Shown piece after piece: positions 35,901-46,630 of a stretch of 64,000 bases of DNA (position 1 is its first letter; each line of letters begins with the position of its first letter). Source of the stretch: Xanthoparmelia taractica. Lineage: Eukaryota > Ascomycota > Lecanoromycetes > Lecanorales > Parmeliaceae. The notes below the pieces were generated by a model that had not been told where the DNA came from, did not search any database, and saw nothing but the letters and a program-made list of their open reading frames with translations. Made by a program: the position numbers and the translations under genes. The stretch spans positions 62,001 through 126,000 of the forward strand of contig JANQBS010000079.1 of assembly GCA_033085395.1 (NCBI GenBank). Reading direction: 5' to 3'.

Positions 35901-37869
35901 TTGCTGGCTCTAACACTGGGGAAATTTATAGGTCTTTGATCAGCCAAAACGCAATAGCTAGGCATGAGGGGGTTTGAGAGCAAGCAGACAGGCAGGCATG
36001 GGCACTCACAAAGGCCAGTATTCGGTCCCCCGTCCGATAACAATGAAATCGGCGTTTGTATCTGAGCCAGCACGATTCCCTGCAATGATGATCATCCGTG
36101 TTTCAGATTGAGTTTGAGGAGAAGAACCATGTTGCTGGCTCTAACGCTGGGGAAAATTTATAGATTTTCGTCCGGCCGCCAAGAAACATCTCACGCCGTC
36201 GAAAAATGCCAAAGTTGCTCATACCTGCTCATGCCTGCTCATGCGAGACGCAAACTCTTCACAACTTCACAAGAATTGGATTTCAGGGCAAAGAGACGGC
36301 TACGCGATTCGATTGAAGCTAAGCAGTCGGATAGCTAGATATTGCTGCTTGGGCTTGAGGTCGTCTTTCCGTCGTGGAAGCGATGGGAGAGCGACGTGCA
36401 GGACTTGGGCAGCCTGGTGTCTAGCTATCTTGGAGCCACGTCCGTTGCTGCACAGGCTGAAAGGAAAGAGGATTTTCTTGACTAGCGTGTCCATGAAATC
36501 GTTTATGAACGAAGTCGATTCTTTGGATAGGAAAGAAATGAAAGCCTTTTGCCTTACCTCTTTCCTCTCTGTGGTGCTGATAAGTTGAACTTCCTAAGCT
36601 CATGTCAATGGCTCCACAGAGTGTATCTACAAGCACGTACGAGTACTGTTGAAGCTTCGTACATCGGGCAAAGTGAAAGTGACTTTGGCTGAAGGAGTGT
36701 ACCTACGGTTGACCTCTAGTTCTACTACTCTGGGTGACTAAGTATACCAAGCTGCGATCTCAAAATCTTCCCTGCAATACTCTCGCTACTATGCTGTGTA
36801 GAGCAATGAGCATCTCGGCTGCAGACTGAGAATGAGACATTATCATGTTGTATAGCGTGCTGTGGAGAGGCATGACGACTTCGGCGTGGAAGGCAGAACT
36901 GGCATCACGAGTCTCCCCACTGCTCCGCGTTACTACGGTTATGCTGCGCTGCTACGCTGTTGTTGCTTACAAGTATGTTAGGAATTTGTTAAGGACTCTG
37001 ATATCGTGCCCGGACTGCATTCTTCGTGCTTCTGTGCTTCGATCGCACGATCTGGCTATCTGAATTTTACACATCTTCCGTCCTAAGACGAAAGCATTCT
37101 CTTCATTCTCTCTTCGCCTTTGTCTTGCACGAAGACCCTCGTTCCCAGCAACGGCGAAAGCAAGCACCAGAAAACCTCCCCTTAACTCCCCTGGTTGAAC
37201 TGCCATCCTCACACCCTTCCACACCCATCCAATTGCTCTTCACGCACACCCTCCCTCGCACCCACCCAAAATCTGGACTACTTTAGGCTTACTCAGATCA
37301 CGGACATTGTGGAACTCATGAGCACAAATCTCTACTAACAACACAAATACCTCAGTATCCGAATGAGGGTGTTGACCGTAGCCCGCGTATGTCCATCGAA
37401 GCAAGTGCTATGAGCGGAGAGAGTATGCTGAAAGGCCGAGGCCAAGAGATGGCGTTGCCAATTTTGGTGGAGGCAGGAGATGGGCAGGGAAGGGAAGGCA
37501 AGGGGGAGGGGACGTGCATGAGTTCGCTATTAGTGGGAGGGAGTGGGAAGTGACAGGATTGGGTTGTTGGAGTTTGGGGTAAACGGCTCGTTGTATATGG
37601 ACGACTGACGAGTATATGAACCAATCTTGTGTATGTTTCTGGCTTTCTTGCGATGTAGATTGTTGAGGGGGTTGCCGTGACAAGGCAGTGACGAGCAGAT
37701 TACGGAAGGTTGACTCTGGACCAGGCTAAAGGTCACAGATGAGGTGCAGAAACTTTTACATTAGCTATCTACAACTTCGATCTCCGCTTCCGCTCATTGA
37801 CAATGCGTCTATGCTTCGTGAGCGAATTGATCCCTATAGCAAACGATGGATATCCAGTAGACCACATAC
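32918..37869. other. Gene-poor 5-kb region
   Basis: No ORF here has a recognised domain or convincing splice structure; the longest frames (minus 35690-36085, plus 36241-36588) are unsupported. Visible structure: CCCAT repeats at 33131-33160, a 21-bp direct repeat GGAACAGCAGCACGT at 33409-33445, a GGTT run at 33583-33606, and a ~150-bp dispersed direct repeat at 35781 and 36010 (separate entry). It may hold lineage-specific genes or old transposon remains. Confidence 0.5.
35781..36163. repeat. Direct repeat pair of ~152 bp
   Basis: Copy A 35781-35931 and copy B 36010-36163, offset 229 bp, head to tail and separated by 78 bp. Both begin AAAGGCCAGTATTCGGTCCC and end in GGGGAAA(A)TTTATAG, with roughly nine bases in ten the same by eye and a few 1-2 base indels. 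No coding role is evident. Confidence 0.85.
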
Positions 37870-39087
37870 CTACCTCTCACGCCCATATTTGCTCGGGCCC
37901 GCCGGTTTGTTGCCTAAAATCGATTCGATCTCCTCCATATGCTCGGGCGTCAGCTTTGCCAACACACCCAGAGCCTTGCAATTGTCGACAATTTGTTCCG
38001 GCTTCGTCGCGCCCAAGATGACCGTGCTAACATTCTCATTCTTCGCCGCCCAAGCCAGTGCAAGCTGTGATGTAGAACCGCCCAGCTTCTCGGCGACTTT
38101 GGTCAATTTCCTGACCTTCTCGATCTGGGCTTTGCCCTCGGGAGACTCGAGTTCCTTGATCTGGTTGTTGAAGAATTCTTTGTGGTTGTGAAAGCGGGAA
38201 CCTTCGGGTATGCCATCGTTGTACTTGCCCGTCAACAGCCCACTAGCCAGCGGTGACCAGATCGTAGTACCGTACTTGAATTGGTCGAAAAGCGGCGCGT
38301 ATTCGACCTCGAAGCGCTCGCGATGGAAAGCGTTGTACTGGGGCTGTTCAGCAACGGGAGCGATGAGATTATATTTCTCAGCAATCTGCGTGGCTTCCAT
38401 GATTTGCACCGCAGACCATTCGCTCGTGCCCCAGTAGTAGGCCAAGTTCAAGTTCCTGATGGCCTGTGTGAAGCCTTCCACGATCTCTTTCATAGGTGTA
38501 GCATAATCAGGCCTGTGTGCGAAGACTACATCGACGTATGGTTGCTGCAATCTTGCCAGCGAGCTCTTCAACCCTTCGATGACATGTTTCTTGGAAAGAC
38601 CACGGGTGTTAGGTTCCTTGCGGCCGGTACCAAAGAAGACCTTTGTGATGAGGACGTATTCGTCGCGGGGCCAGGCGAGTTCTTTGAGAGCGTTGCCCAT
38701 TTCGAGTTCGCACTCGCCGTTGGCGTAGGTCTATATTTGCGGATTAGGTCGCGTGAAATGAGTATAATGACAGTATAGGGCAGATCTACCTCAGCGGTAT
38801 CGAAGGTATTGACTCCATGATCCCACGCAGCTTGCAAGCACTCCTTCACGGCATTTCCCTTTTGTGTGCCGCCGTAGGTAAGCCAACCACCTGCAAGGGC
38901 TGTCAGTATTTTCTGATTGAGATGAGATATGGGCTCATGCATACCAAGAGAGAAGACAGAAACCTTAAGACCTGTTGGCCCAAGGTGACGGAAGACCTAC
39001 GCTGAATCAGTATTGCGGGAGCTCTTTGATTTACAGGCTGCATTGATGTACCATGTCTTTGGGCTCATATTTAGATTCGACGACCAT
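37870..39087 (-). CDS. Aldo-keto reductase, K+ channel beta-subunit type
   Basis: Four exons (39087-39052, 38996-38945, 38890-38790, 38730-37870) close to 349 aa. The (beta/alpha)8 AKR signature is complete: FRHLGPTGLKVSVFSLGGW at the N-terminus, FDTAETYANGECE with the tetrad Asp and Tyr, LITKVFFG with Lys, DVVFAHRPD with His, YWGTSEWSA, and the cofactor loop STVILGATKPEQIVDN. The pattern (WSPLASGLLTGKYNDGIPEG) is that of the AKR6 / voltage-gated potassium channel beta-subunit group found across fungi. NADPH-dependent cytosolic oxidoreductase; physiological substrate unknown. Confidence 0.92.
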
Positions 39088-39529
39088 TGTTGGATAAATT
39101 CTGGTAGGTATCGCGATTAGGCTGTGTAGAAAGTTGATATACAAAAGATGGGCAATTAACAGTGGGTGGTTTTAGAGTAGAGTGTTTGATTTGTAAACGG
39201 TTCCGTATTGAATGACGTATCTTGCACCGAGCTAACTGCCTAAGTGGTACTAGCCTAAGGTCTTCCGAAGCGGAAGGTTACTGCCCATAAATTGATGAGA
39301 GGATAATAAAGATGAGACCAATCATTCCAGACTCATCCGAGGTCACCGTTGCCCAGCTCAAGTAGATATACCCTCTTCGAAAAAACACCAGACCCTCTTT
39401 ACTGAATTTCTGTACGTTAGCATCCTCCAACTAGCCACATCCATCATGCCGGTTGAAGACCTGGCAACCCTGTTTAGCCACATGACGGCAATCGTATACC
39501 ACTGCCGGTGATGGATCCCGACTTCAGTC
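39088..39529. other. Intergenic, no gene seen
   Basis: 440 bp between two minus-strand genes: promoter of the aldo-keto reductase and 3' end of the FHA gene. Nothing distinctive. Confidence 0.4.
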
Positions 39530-42269
39530 TCAGGCAGCATTGTTAAACTCACGGAGGGCTTCCTCGTACACGGAAGCCGGGATGGTTGCAACGAATGCAG
39601 CAGCAGCACCTAGCAAGCCGAAACCAACGCCCATGACGAATTTGCCAATACCTCCAGATGATGACGATGACGTCCTAGCCTTCTTACGAGCTGGGCCTTC
39701 TGTATCGTGGCCTTGACCTGGTGTGGCGAGAGATACTGAGCCGAGAGCGGGCTCAGCAACACTGTCTTGGGATATTGAAGCGGTGCAAGTCTGTAAGACG
39801 TTTTCTCTAGGCTGCGCGTCAGGTAGAGGAGTGTCTTGATCGTAGAGGCCAGGTTGACGCTGCGTGATGTTATCCTCATCAGATTGCCACATGAAATCAA
39901 TCGGGGAAATAGCGGGATTCGCCTCCACGAATGTTCTCTTGTAGCCAGAGGTACGTGGAACGGGCGAACTTGGTTTAGGTGCCTTAGATGCAGATTCGAC
40001 ATCATTGCTCCCATTAATCCCTCCATATTTCCGCTTGAAAGATCCAGGGTTTTCAGCTTGAGGACTTTCGACAAGGCTTGGTATCGTAATTTTGGAGGCT
40101 TGCTTTCCGGTCTGGGCAAGTCGGTCGGCATTCATGATAACGTCGTAATTATCCTCATTGGGCTTAGCCCAAGTGACGGTCGCCTTCCTGCTTTGGTCCT
40201 TCACGTTGTCTGGCGTTGGCGAACGTGGTGCCGGTACTACAGCCTTTGGCTGACTGCTGAAAGGCCCTTGGTCGTACGACCGAGGTTCTGGGCTTTGGAG
40301 CTCTGGCCAGGAGTATGCTCCGATATGTTCTTCGCGAAGCACTGCTTGATCTTGAATCTGCTCCGTGGAATAAGAGTGAGTGGTCTTGGCGACTGCAGGC
40401 CACTGAGGCATGGGAAATTTGTTAAAGATGTCTCGACTCAAGCTCGTTTTGGGGTCACTGGCCTTTCGAGCTAAGGCCGCATCTGATGGGCTGGGTGCCC
40501 GCTGCATCCAGGCCGAAGACGGCTCGGTAGAGTGGCTTACATCGATGGCGTCACTTGTGCTAAGATGACTAAGACGAGTATGGCGGAACTCATCCAAAGG
40601 AGGCGTCAACGTTACGTGATGCGGTTTTTCATTTCCAACCTGGAAAGTGACTTTGGGCTTGGAAGTAGTTGGTCTTTCAACACCAAGGGTAGGGGGCTCC
40701 GGGAACTGCTCCAAGTCTTCATCGACGAGGAACTCCTGATGATAATTAAGCTCATCATCTTCCTCGCTGTCGAAGTCGTTAGTATCTCCAGCAACCGATC
40801 CAGCGTGAACGCTCGTTGGATGGTGCCCTCCGACTTCGTCTTCATTAGGTCCCTTGGCCTGGGTCTCGGGAACGATGCTATATCTATGCATCTCTGAGTC
40901 CTGATCGTTCTCCTTCTGGGCCACAGTCGTCATTGGCGGCGCCTTAAAGGCAGATGTTTGACAAAAAGCTTGCGGCTCGTCCGAGACCTTCGGCCGATTG
41001 GACTGTTCAGTCTTCGAATACTCGTAGAACGGTAAGACCTCCGGTCCGTCATCTTCGCTCTCAGTATCCACATCGATTAGATCCTTTAGATCATATCCCA
41101 GGTTAATGATAGGGTTCCCCTGAGATCTGCCATCTTTTCCAGTCCTGGTCGCATATTCGTAAAAGCTGGGGGCCTTCAGATTGAGACCGCGTGTCTCGCC
41201 AGGTGTCATTTCGGGTTTGGAGCCTTTGGCGGGGTCTTCGGTGTTCTGGTACGCTCTTCCAACAGCTGGACGATTGGGTGTGGTGGCTGCAGAGATCTCC
41301 TCATCACCGTGGACGGACGACGCGATTTGTACCTCATCTTCTTCCCCCTGCGAACCAACTTCATCATCCGAAGAAGGAACGGAGAAAGTGTGACGATGGG
41401 ATTCGATGATCTGAACGGAGCCCTCCCGAGATGGTTCGGAGGAGTGGTCAAAGTCATTGGTGAAAGCGGGACGACCCGTGGAAGCCATTTGCATCAGCCT
41501 TCGAGCCATCATGCTTGGACTGGAGGAGATGTCTTCCGTATCACTATAACATGTTAGTTAAAAGATTGGTAGAGAGAGATCTGCGGGACGGACCTGGGCA
41601 CTTCCCATTTCGAACGAACACGGAAGTCCTTAGCTGGGTATGTAACTGTAGAGGTTCAATAAGCCGAAAGACATTTTTCAAGCGTTCGTTGGGGGAGAAG
41701 AGAACCCACCTGCTCCGCTTGTAACTCTTTGGCCGAATGTAATGACCTCTCCATCAGCCACAGCAAATTCTACACCAGGCTCCAATCTCCGCTTGTCTAT
41801 GTAGGTGCCATGAGTTGATCCACAATCTTGTAGGTAAATCTGCTGCATTGTGTGGTTAGCATGTCACTCTGCTTGCCGTCAACACTGCTGACTCACCTGG
41901 CGGTCACGAGAAGCTGTGAACTTTGCATGAGTCCGCGAAAGGATGGGATAGTCGAACCAGGCATTGTCTGGGGCAGCAAGGAGGTCTTTGTTGGGGTTTC
42001 TAGAAGCTCGGCCGACGCTGACGGATCGACTGTCGGCGGTGATGGCAATTGTGCGGTGGTTTTGTTTCTCGTCATGTCCAAGCGGCGTCAGTGTAATCTT
42101 GACTGTGTATGAAAGTGTCAGCATCTATTCAAAATAGAGAGCCAGTTTTTGGGTGCTGTAGGTGGGAAGTCATCGGTAACGACCACCGTCTCAGCGTAAA
42201 GTGGAAGCCCATACTAGCTGTGGGAGGGATATGATGGAGCGACGTACCCTCCATGTCGTGTCTAGACAT
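39530..42269 (-). CDS. FHA-domain protein with C-terminal membrane anchor
   Basis: Five exons (42269-42248, 42102-41897, 41842-41710, 41645-41594, 41543-39530) close to 808 aa. An FHA phosphothreonine-binding domain occupies about residues 8-110: VSVGRASRNP, LSRTHAKF and CGSTHGTYIDKRRLEPG. A long acidic, Ser/Pro-rich, probably disordered middle follows, then a basic cluster PARKKART. The last 40 residues include one hydrophobic helix (FVMGVGFGLLGAAAAFVATI, about 773-792) with only a short tail after it, as in tail-anchored proteins. Yeast Far9/Far10 also combine FHA and a tail anchor, but they carry coiled coils that I do not see here, so orthology is not claimed. A basic cluster before the anchor could fit the nuclear envelope (inference). 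Confidence 0.82.
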
Positions 42270-42993
42270 ATCTCTGAAATTAATGCCACCCAAAGATCTT
42301 GATCAGTGTATAGTGTTGCAGCTCGAGAGCCTTTCGGGCCAAGCTGTGAGGAACACGTTTGACAGTGACTTGGCGAGGCGATGATTGCTTGCTCGAATCT
42401 TCTCAACACACACGCTTTGTGATCAGTGAGGACGGACTCTTGTGTCCGTTGCAAAGTTCAAGTTGGTCCTGTCAAGGAGAGCGCATATCGTTTATGATGG
42501 AGAGGGAGGCAGGAAGCAGGGAGGTGTCGAGGGATGATGAGGCAGCAAGGCGATGGATGGGTCACTTTTCAATCTTGGCGGGGTAAAGAGGGCTGCCAAG
42601 ACTTTTGATACGCTAGCGCCATCTTTGGGAAGTCACGCCCAGGCGAATCCAGGCTTGTGGCTTCCAGACTACGAAAGGCTTTATGAGAAGATAAGGAGAC
42701 TTACTATCTAGTTTTCAGCTCTTATGACATGGAAAGACAATCATGGAAGGCTAGATGAAGGCCGAAAAATAAAAACACGGCACTCCGCAGGAACCCGGTC
42801 CACATTACCAAAGTACATCTGGACAGAAGGCTAGCTTGCCGTAGGAATTGTGCACCAAATCAGTCCACTCTTTTGGAGGAAGTTGGGTGAAGAGTTTTGG
42901 GGCTTCGCTTTTGCTGAATGCTTGCTTCTGCCTATCTCGAGAAAGAACGGAACCCTATCCAACACCTTGCCATTAATCGTTGCAAGCTGAGAG
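42270..42993. other. Intergenic, no gene seen
   Basis: About 720 bp between the FHA gene's start and the MAP kinase's stop, both on the minus strand. Contains the FHA promoter by position. Short open frames are unsupported. Confidence 0.4.
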
Positions 42994-44537
42994 CTAGTGC
43001 ACCGCATCCAGTCCACTCTGCAGCTCCTGTTCAAGTTCCATACCCTGTTCCGTGCCATACATTTGCTGTGGATGTGCTGCTTCCTGAGGCCTGGGATCTT
43101 CATGAGACCACTGATTGGCATTCTCGGGAATAGGCACATTGATCTGCCCAGTCATTTGCTGCTGCGGTTGTTGTACGCGCACTTGCTGTCTGAATCGAGC
43201 CACTTCGGCAAGGATCATTTTCCTCATCTCGGGCACATCCTCTACGACCTCGAAGTGGAAGTCGAATGTGGTCGCACAGGATGGCTCATCCGAAGCGTCG
43301 TGCCAGATATGCAAGTAGCGGTGCTCAAGCGCTTCCTCAACAGAGATTCGAGCGGATGGATCGAAAGCCAGCATCTTATCTAATAAGTCCAAAGCATCGG
43401 GGTTGGCGTTCGAGAAAAGCCGTAGGAACGGCACTTTAGGCATATAAGGTAGATTGCGGACATACTCTTGTGCTCGAGGCGATCCAATCCGTGACAGTGT
43501 TTCTTCATTCGGGGTTCCGAGATAGTGGAGGATTTGATTCAATTGGTCGACGTAATCTCTTCCTTTGAAGAAAGGTCGGCCACCCAGCAGCTCAGCAAGA
43601 ATGCAGCCAATAGACCAAACGTCGACTATACTTTTTAGCTGGATCGGTTACACTCGTAAGGGAAAGCGAGAAACATACTTGCTTTAGTATAACTTTGGAA
43701 GCTCAACATGATCTCCGGTGCTCGATACCATCTTGTGGCAACGTATTCAGTCATGTAGCCTGCATTTTCTTCCGGATCCATAGAAAAGCCTCGCGCAAGA
43801 CCAAAGTCACAGATCTTCAGCTCGCAATCTGCGTTGACTAGTAGATTGCCTGGTTTCAGATCTCGGTGGAGGACGTTTGCTGAGTGAATGTATTTCAAGC
43901 CACACAGAATTTGGTAGATAAATGACTGAAAATGAGCATCGGTCAAAGGCTGTCCAGATCTAATGATCGCTGCCAGGTCACACTCCATAAGTTCTACGCA
44001 GGGTCAGCAAGGAGATAGCTATGATTTCAACTCGTTCACATGCCTTCATAGAGATACGTTTCATTGAAATTATCCGGCCGAGGGATGTCCATATCGTAGA
44101 GACAAGTTATCTTGAACGAGTCCGTCAGCACTGTCGTCGGAAAGTCTAACCTTTCGCCAGGAGACTTACGTTGCGGTGACCTCGGAAGTGCTGCAGAAGC
44201 TTAATCTCACGCAAAGCCCGCTTTGCAAGGATCTTTTTGCTGAAAACGTTGGTGACCTTTTTGATTGCAACCCCTTCGCCAGTATGGTTGTTGGTGGCTG
44301 CGCTGCAGTGTCAAGTATGAGCAAGACCACTGAAAAGGCAGAAGACTGGTCCAGTATATCGGCGGATGAGTGTCCAGCATCCTTAGATGCCGGAGACGAA
44401 TGACCCTAGGACTGAGTGACATACCATACAATGCCATAGGCTCCCTGGCCCAGCTCCTTTGTTACATTGTATCGCTCATCAACGATGAAGTCTTGGTTGA
44501 AGACCTTGAAGACCTTGCGGCCTTGAAGGTCAGCCAT
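42994..44537 (-). CDS. Cell-wall-integrity MAP kinase (Slt2/MpkA type)
   Basis: Five exons (44537-44425, 44302-44170, 44110-44044, 43993-43679, 43625-42994) close to 419 aa. The N-terminus (QDFIVDERYNVTKELGQGAYG) contains the glycine loop, GVAIKKVTNVF the catalytic lysine, HRDLKPGN (147-154) the catalytic loop, DFGLARG the metal site, and TEY (186-188) the activation lip. The C-terminal extension is Gln-rich (RVQQPQQQMTG), typical of filamentous-fungal Slt2 orthologues. It is the terminal kinase of the Bck1-Mkk-Slt2 cascade that signals wall stress. The third intron (44043-43994) begins with GC instead of GT. TEY and sequence context separate it from Fus3/Kss1-type kinases and from Hog1 (TGY). 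Confidence 0.95.
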
Positions 44538-45313
44538 CTTGTCGCAGTATAGCGTGTTAATTGCTCCTGCGGATGCAATTGAAGAGACAAATTGGGCGCT
44601 TAGATCTTCGGATGCGGTAGAAGATTTACAGATAGCTCGAGATAGCCAAGGCTAATTGTGTATTACGCGTCTCTGTCTCTTTGGATGTGATTGGGCACAG
44701 GCAAGACTCAGAGGACGACAGGTTCGTATGAAGTCGTCTGCTGGATATATACCGTTCATGAGCAATCAGCTGAGTCAAGTGAGCCGGAGGGAAAAAGATA
44801 AGCACTGCCTTTGGAGCAGTCGTGTTTCGAAACAGTGGAAATTTGGTGGGGCGGGAATCTGTCTGCCAATGGCCGGGCTGAGCAGGGGTCCGACGTTGTT
44901 CAGCCCACCAAGGCGCACTAGAGCTAGTTTGGTTCTAGTCACAGCCGCATCCCCCCGACTGCCCTAAGCTACTTTGGGTATCCTTCTCGGTCCAACCCTT
45001 CCTTCAGTTTTCCAACGCTGAATCCCTTCAGCTCCTCTCCTTTTTAGCTTCTCATTTCTGACTGCTGAGCCTTGGAAGACGAGTATACCAACAACAAATT
45101 TCATAACAACCTCCAGCCCCAAACTGTGGATTTCCCGTAAGAACAAATCGGCTTAGCAGACGTTGCTGGTTCAGAAGATTGGCCTGCCACCATCACTGTG
45201 CATGTCTGAAAGAACTAGCCTTGCATTAATCCTAATTATATATTCGACTACACTGAAACCCCTGTATCAACTCCATCGACAACAGTGCGTTTGCAGAAAA
45301 ATGTGCTAGGCAC
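44538..45313. other. Intergenic / MAP kinase promoter
   Basis: About 780 bp upstream of the MAP kinase. Open frames at 44656-44967 (+) and 44964-45146 (-) have no supporting features. Confidence 0.4.
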
Positions 45314-46630
45314 TTATTCCTGGCTATACATCTCTGTCGCCATTGCGAAAAACATGTCAACACAATCTCCTACCGAGGTTCCGTCAACTAGTCCTTCAAC
45401 GTCCAGTCCGATGCTTTTCCCAAATTCCACACCAGCCTTAACCTGTTGAAGCGCATCCCCAGTCCCCTGATCGTGTTCGTTCAATACAAAGATCAGTCCG
45501 TTGGTCATGTCGAGGAATGTTGACCCCCTGGCGAAGCACAAGGCGAGCGTGTCATGTATAACGTTCGAGTGCCATTGTGGGATCACTTCCTCGATTATGT
45601 GCCCTGTTACGAGCGCTGACATCCATTTCTTCACTTCTTTGGGCTTTCGGTGATTTCCAGGATTACCATAGTGCCGTTGCGTCCACCGCGTCAACACTTC
45701 CTCGAGTCTGCGGTAAAAATCTATGATAACATCTTTGAGGATTGATCGGATCTCTGCTTGTATGCTGGCTGGTTGTTCCCTGATCACCTGAGATCGTGCC
45801 TCCCACGGTAGTGGAAGGTAACGGACCAATGGCCCGTCCCCAATCGGTTGCTCCTCCTTTAGGGTAGCCGGTCGCTGGAAAGTGAGACTCCTCATGCATA
45901 TCGCGGTCCGTCTCGTAATCCTTATGTGAGTATATGCCTCGGTGGCTTCGATATCCATATCCACGAAATCTTGCATATCCTGAAGGAACATGACATTCTG
46001 CAAGCAGGTAAAGCTCTTATCGTCAATCGTTCGCAGAATCTCGTGAAGTTGCCTGTGCCACGACTGGCCTGGCGCTCCGAAAAATTGGAAAACACACTCG
46101 ACAGTGATAGCATCTTTCAAGTGTTGTGATTGTGCCAACGTTCTGTGCATGGTGTCTCCAAAGAGCCACTTCCAATCCGAGAATTGCTCGATCTCTATAC
46201 CGCGGTAGATTGCGTTTTTGTTAGCTTCAAAGATGCTCTGGTTGGTTTCGCTACTGTTGACCAAGTCGAGAAGATCATTCAGGTGGGTGTGTTGCATCAC
46301 TTTTATGATCAGTTCGGAAGGCAGCTTTTCAAATGGGGAAGGGCGCCGCTTTTGCTTCTTCAATCGCTGTCGTTTTGCCTCATGGTCTTTTTTCATCTTC
46401 CTCAATGTCCAAGCCACCTGTCTTATCTCAAGATCTCGTTTCTGCTGTGTCTTCTGGTGTTCGGTCTGCATGAATCGTTTCGGCTGGGGCCCATATGGAT
46501 CCTCTCCGTCAGAGTCATGCTGACTTGCGGCAAGTGCCGCCTCAAATATGTCGTCCGGTATCGAGTTTTGGAGCTCCGTGACTGGCGTCTCGGCGGAGAG
46601 ATCCACATCTATGATATTGCTCTGGGCCAT
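45314..46630 (-). CDS. F-box-like hypothetical protein
   Basis: Intronless 438 aa frame. Residues 1-60 are acidic with DDIFEAALAASQHDSDGEDP; residues about 60-97 are a highly charged, probably helical segment (TLRKMKKDHEAKRQRLKKQK) that may include a nuclear signal. An F-box-like helix set follows at about 99-140: FEKLPSELIIKVMQHTHLNDLLDLVNSS. The remainder has no domain I recognise; an acidic, hydrophobic C-terminus closes the protein. F-box proteins recruit targets to SCF ubiquitin ligases, but the substrate-binding part here is unidentified. Filamentous ascomycetes have many such lineage-specific F-box proteins. Confidence 0.7.
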   Translation of the reverse strand: MAQSNIIDVDLSAETPVTELQNSIPDDIFEAALAASQHDSDGEDPYGPQPKRFMQTEHQKTQQKRDLEIRQVAWTLRKMKKDHEAKRQRLKKQKRRPSPFEKLPSELIIKVMQHTHLNDLLDLVNSSETNQSIFEANKNAIYRGIEIEQFSDWKWLFGDTMHRTLAQSQHLKDAITVECVFQFFGAPGQSWHRQLHEILRTIDDKSFTCLQNVMFLQDMQDFVDMDIEATEAYTHIRITRRTAICMRSLTFQRPATLKEEQPIGDGPLVRYLPLPWEARSQVIREQPASIQAEIRSILKDVIIDFYRRLEEVLTRWTQRHYGNPGNHRKPKEVKKWMSALVTGHIIEEVIPQWHSNVIHDTLALCFARGSTFLDMTNGLIFVLNEHDQGTGDALQQVKAGVEFGKSIGLDVEGLVDGTSVGDCVDMFFAMATEMYSQE

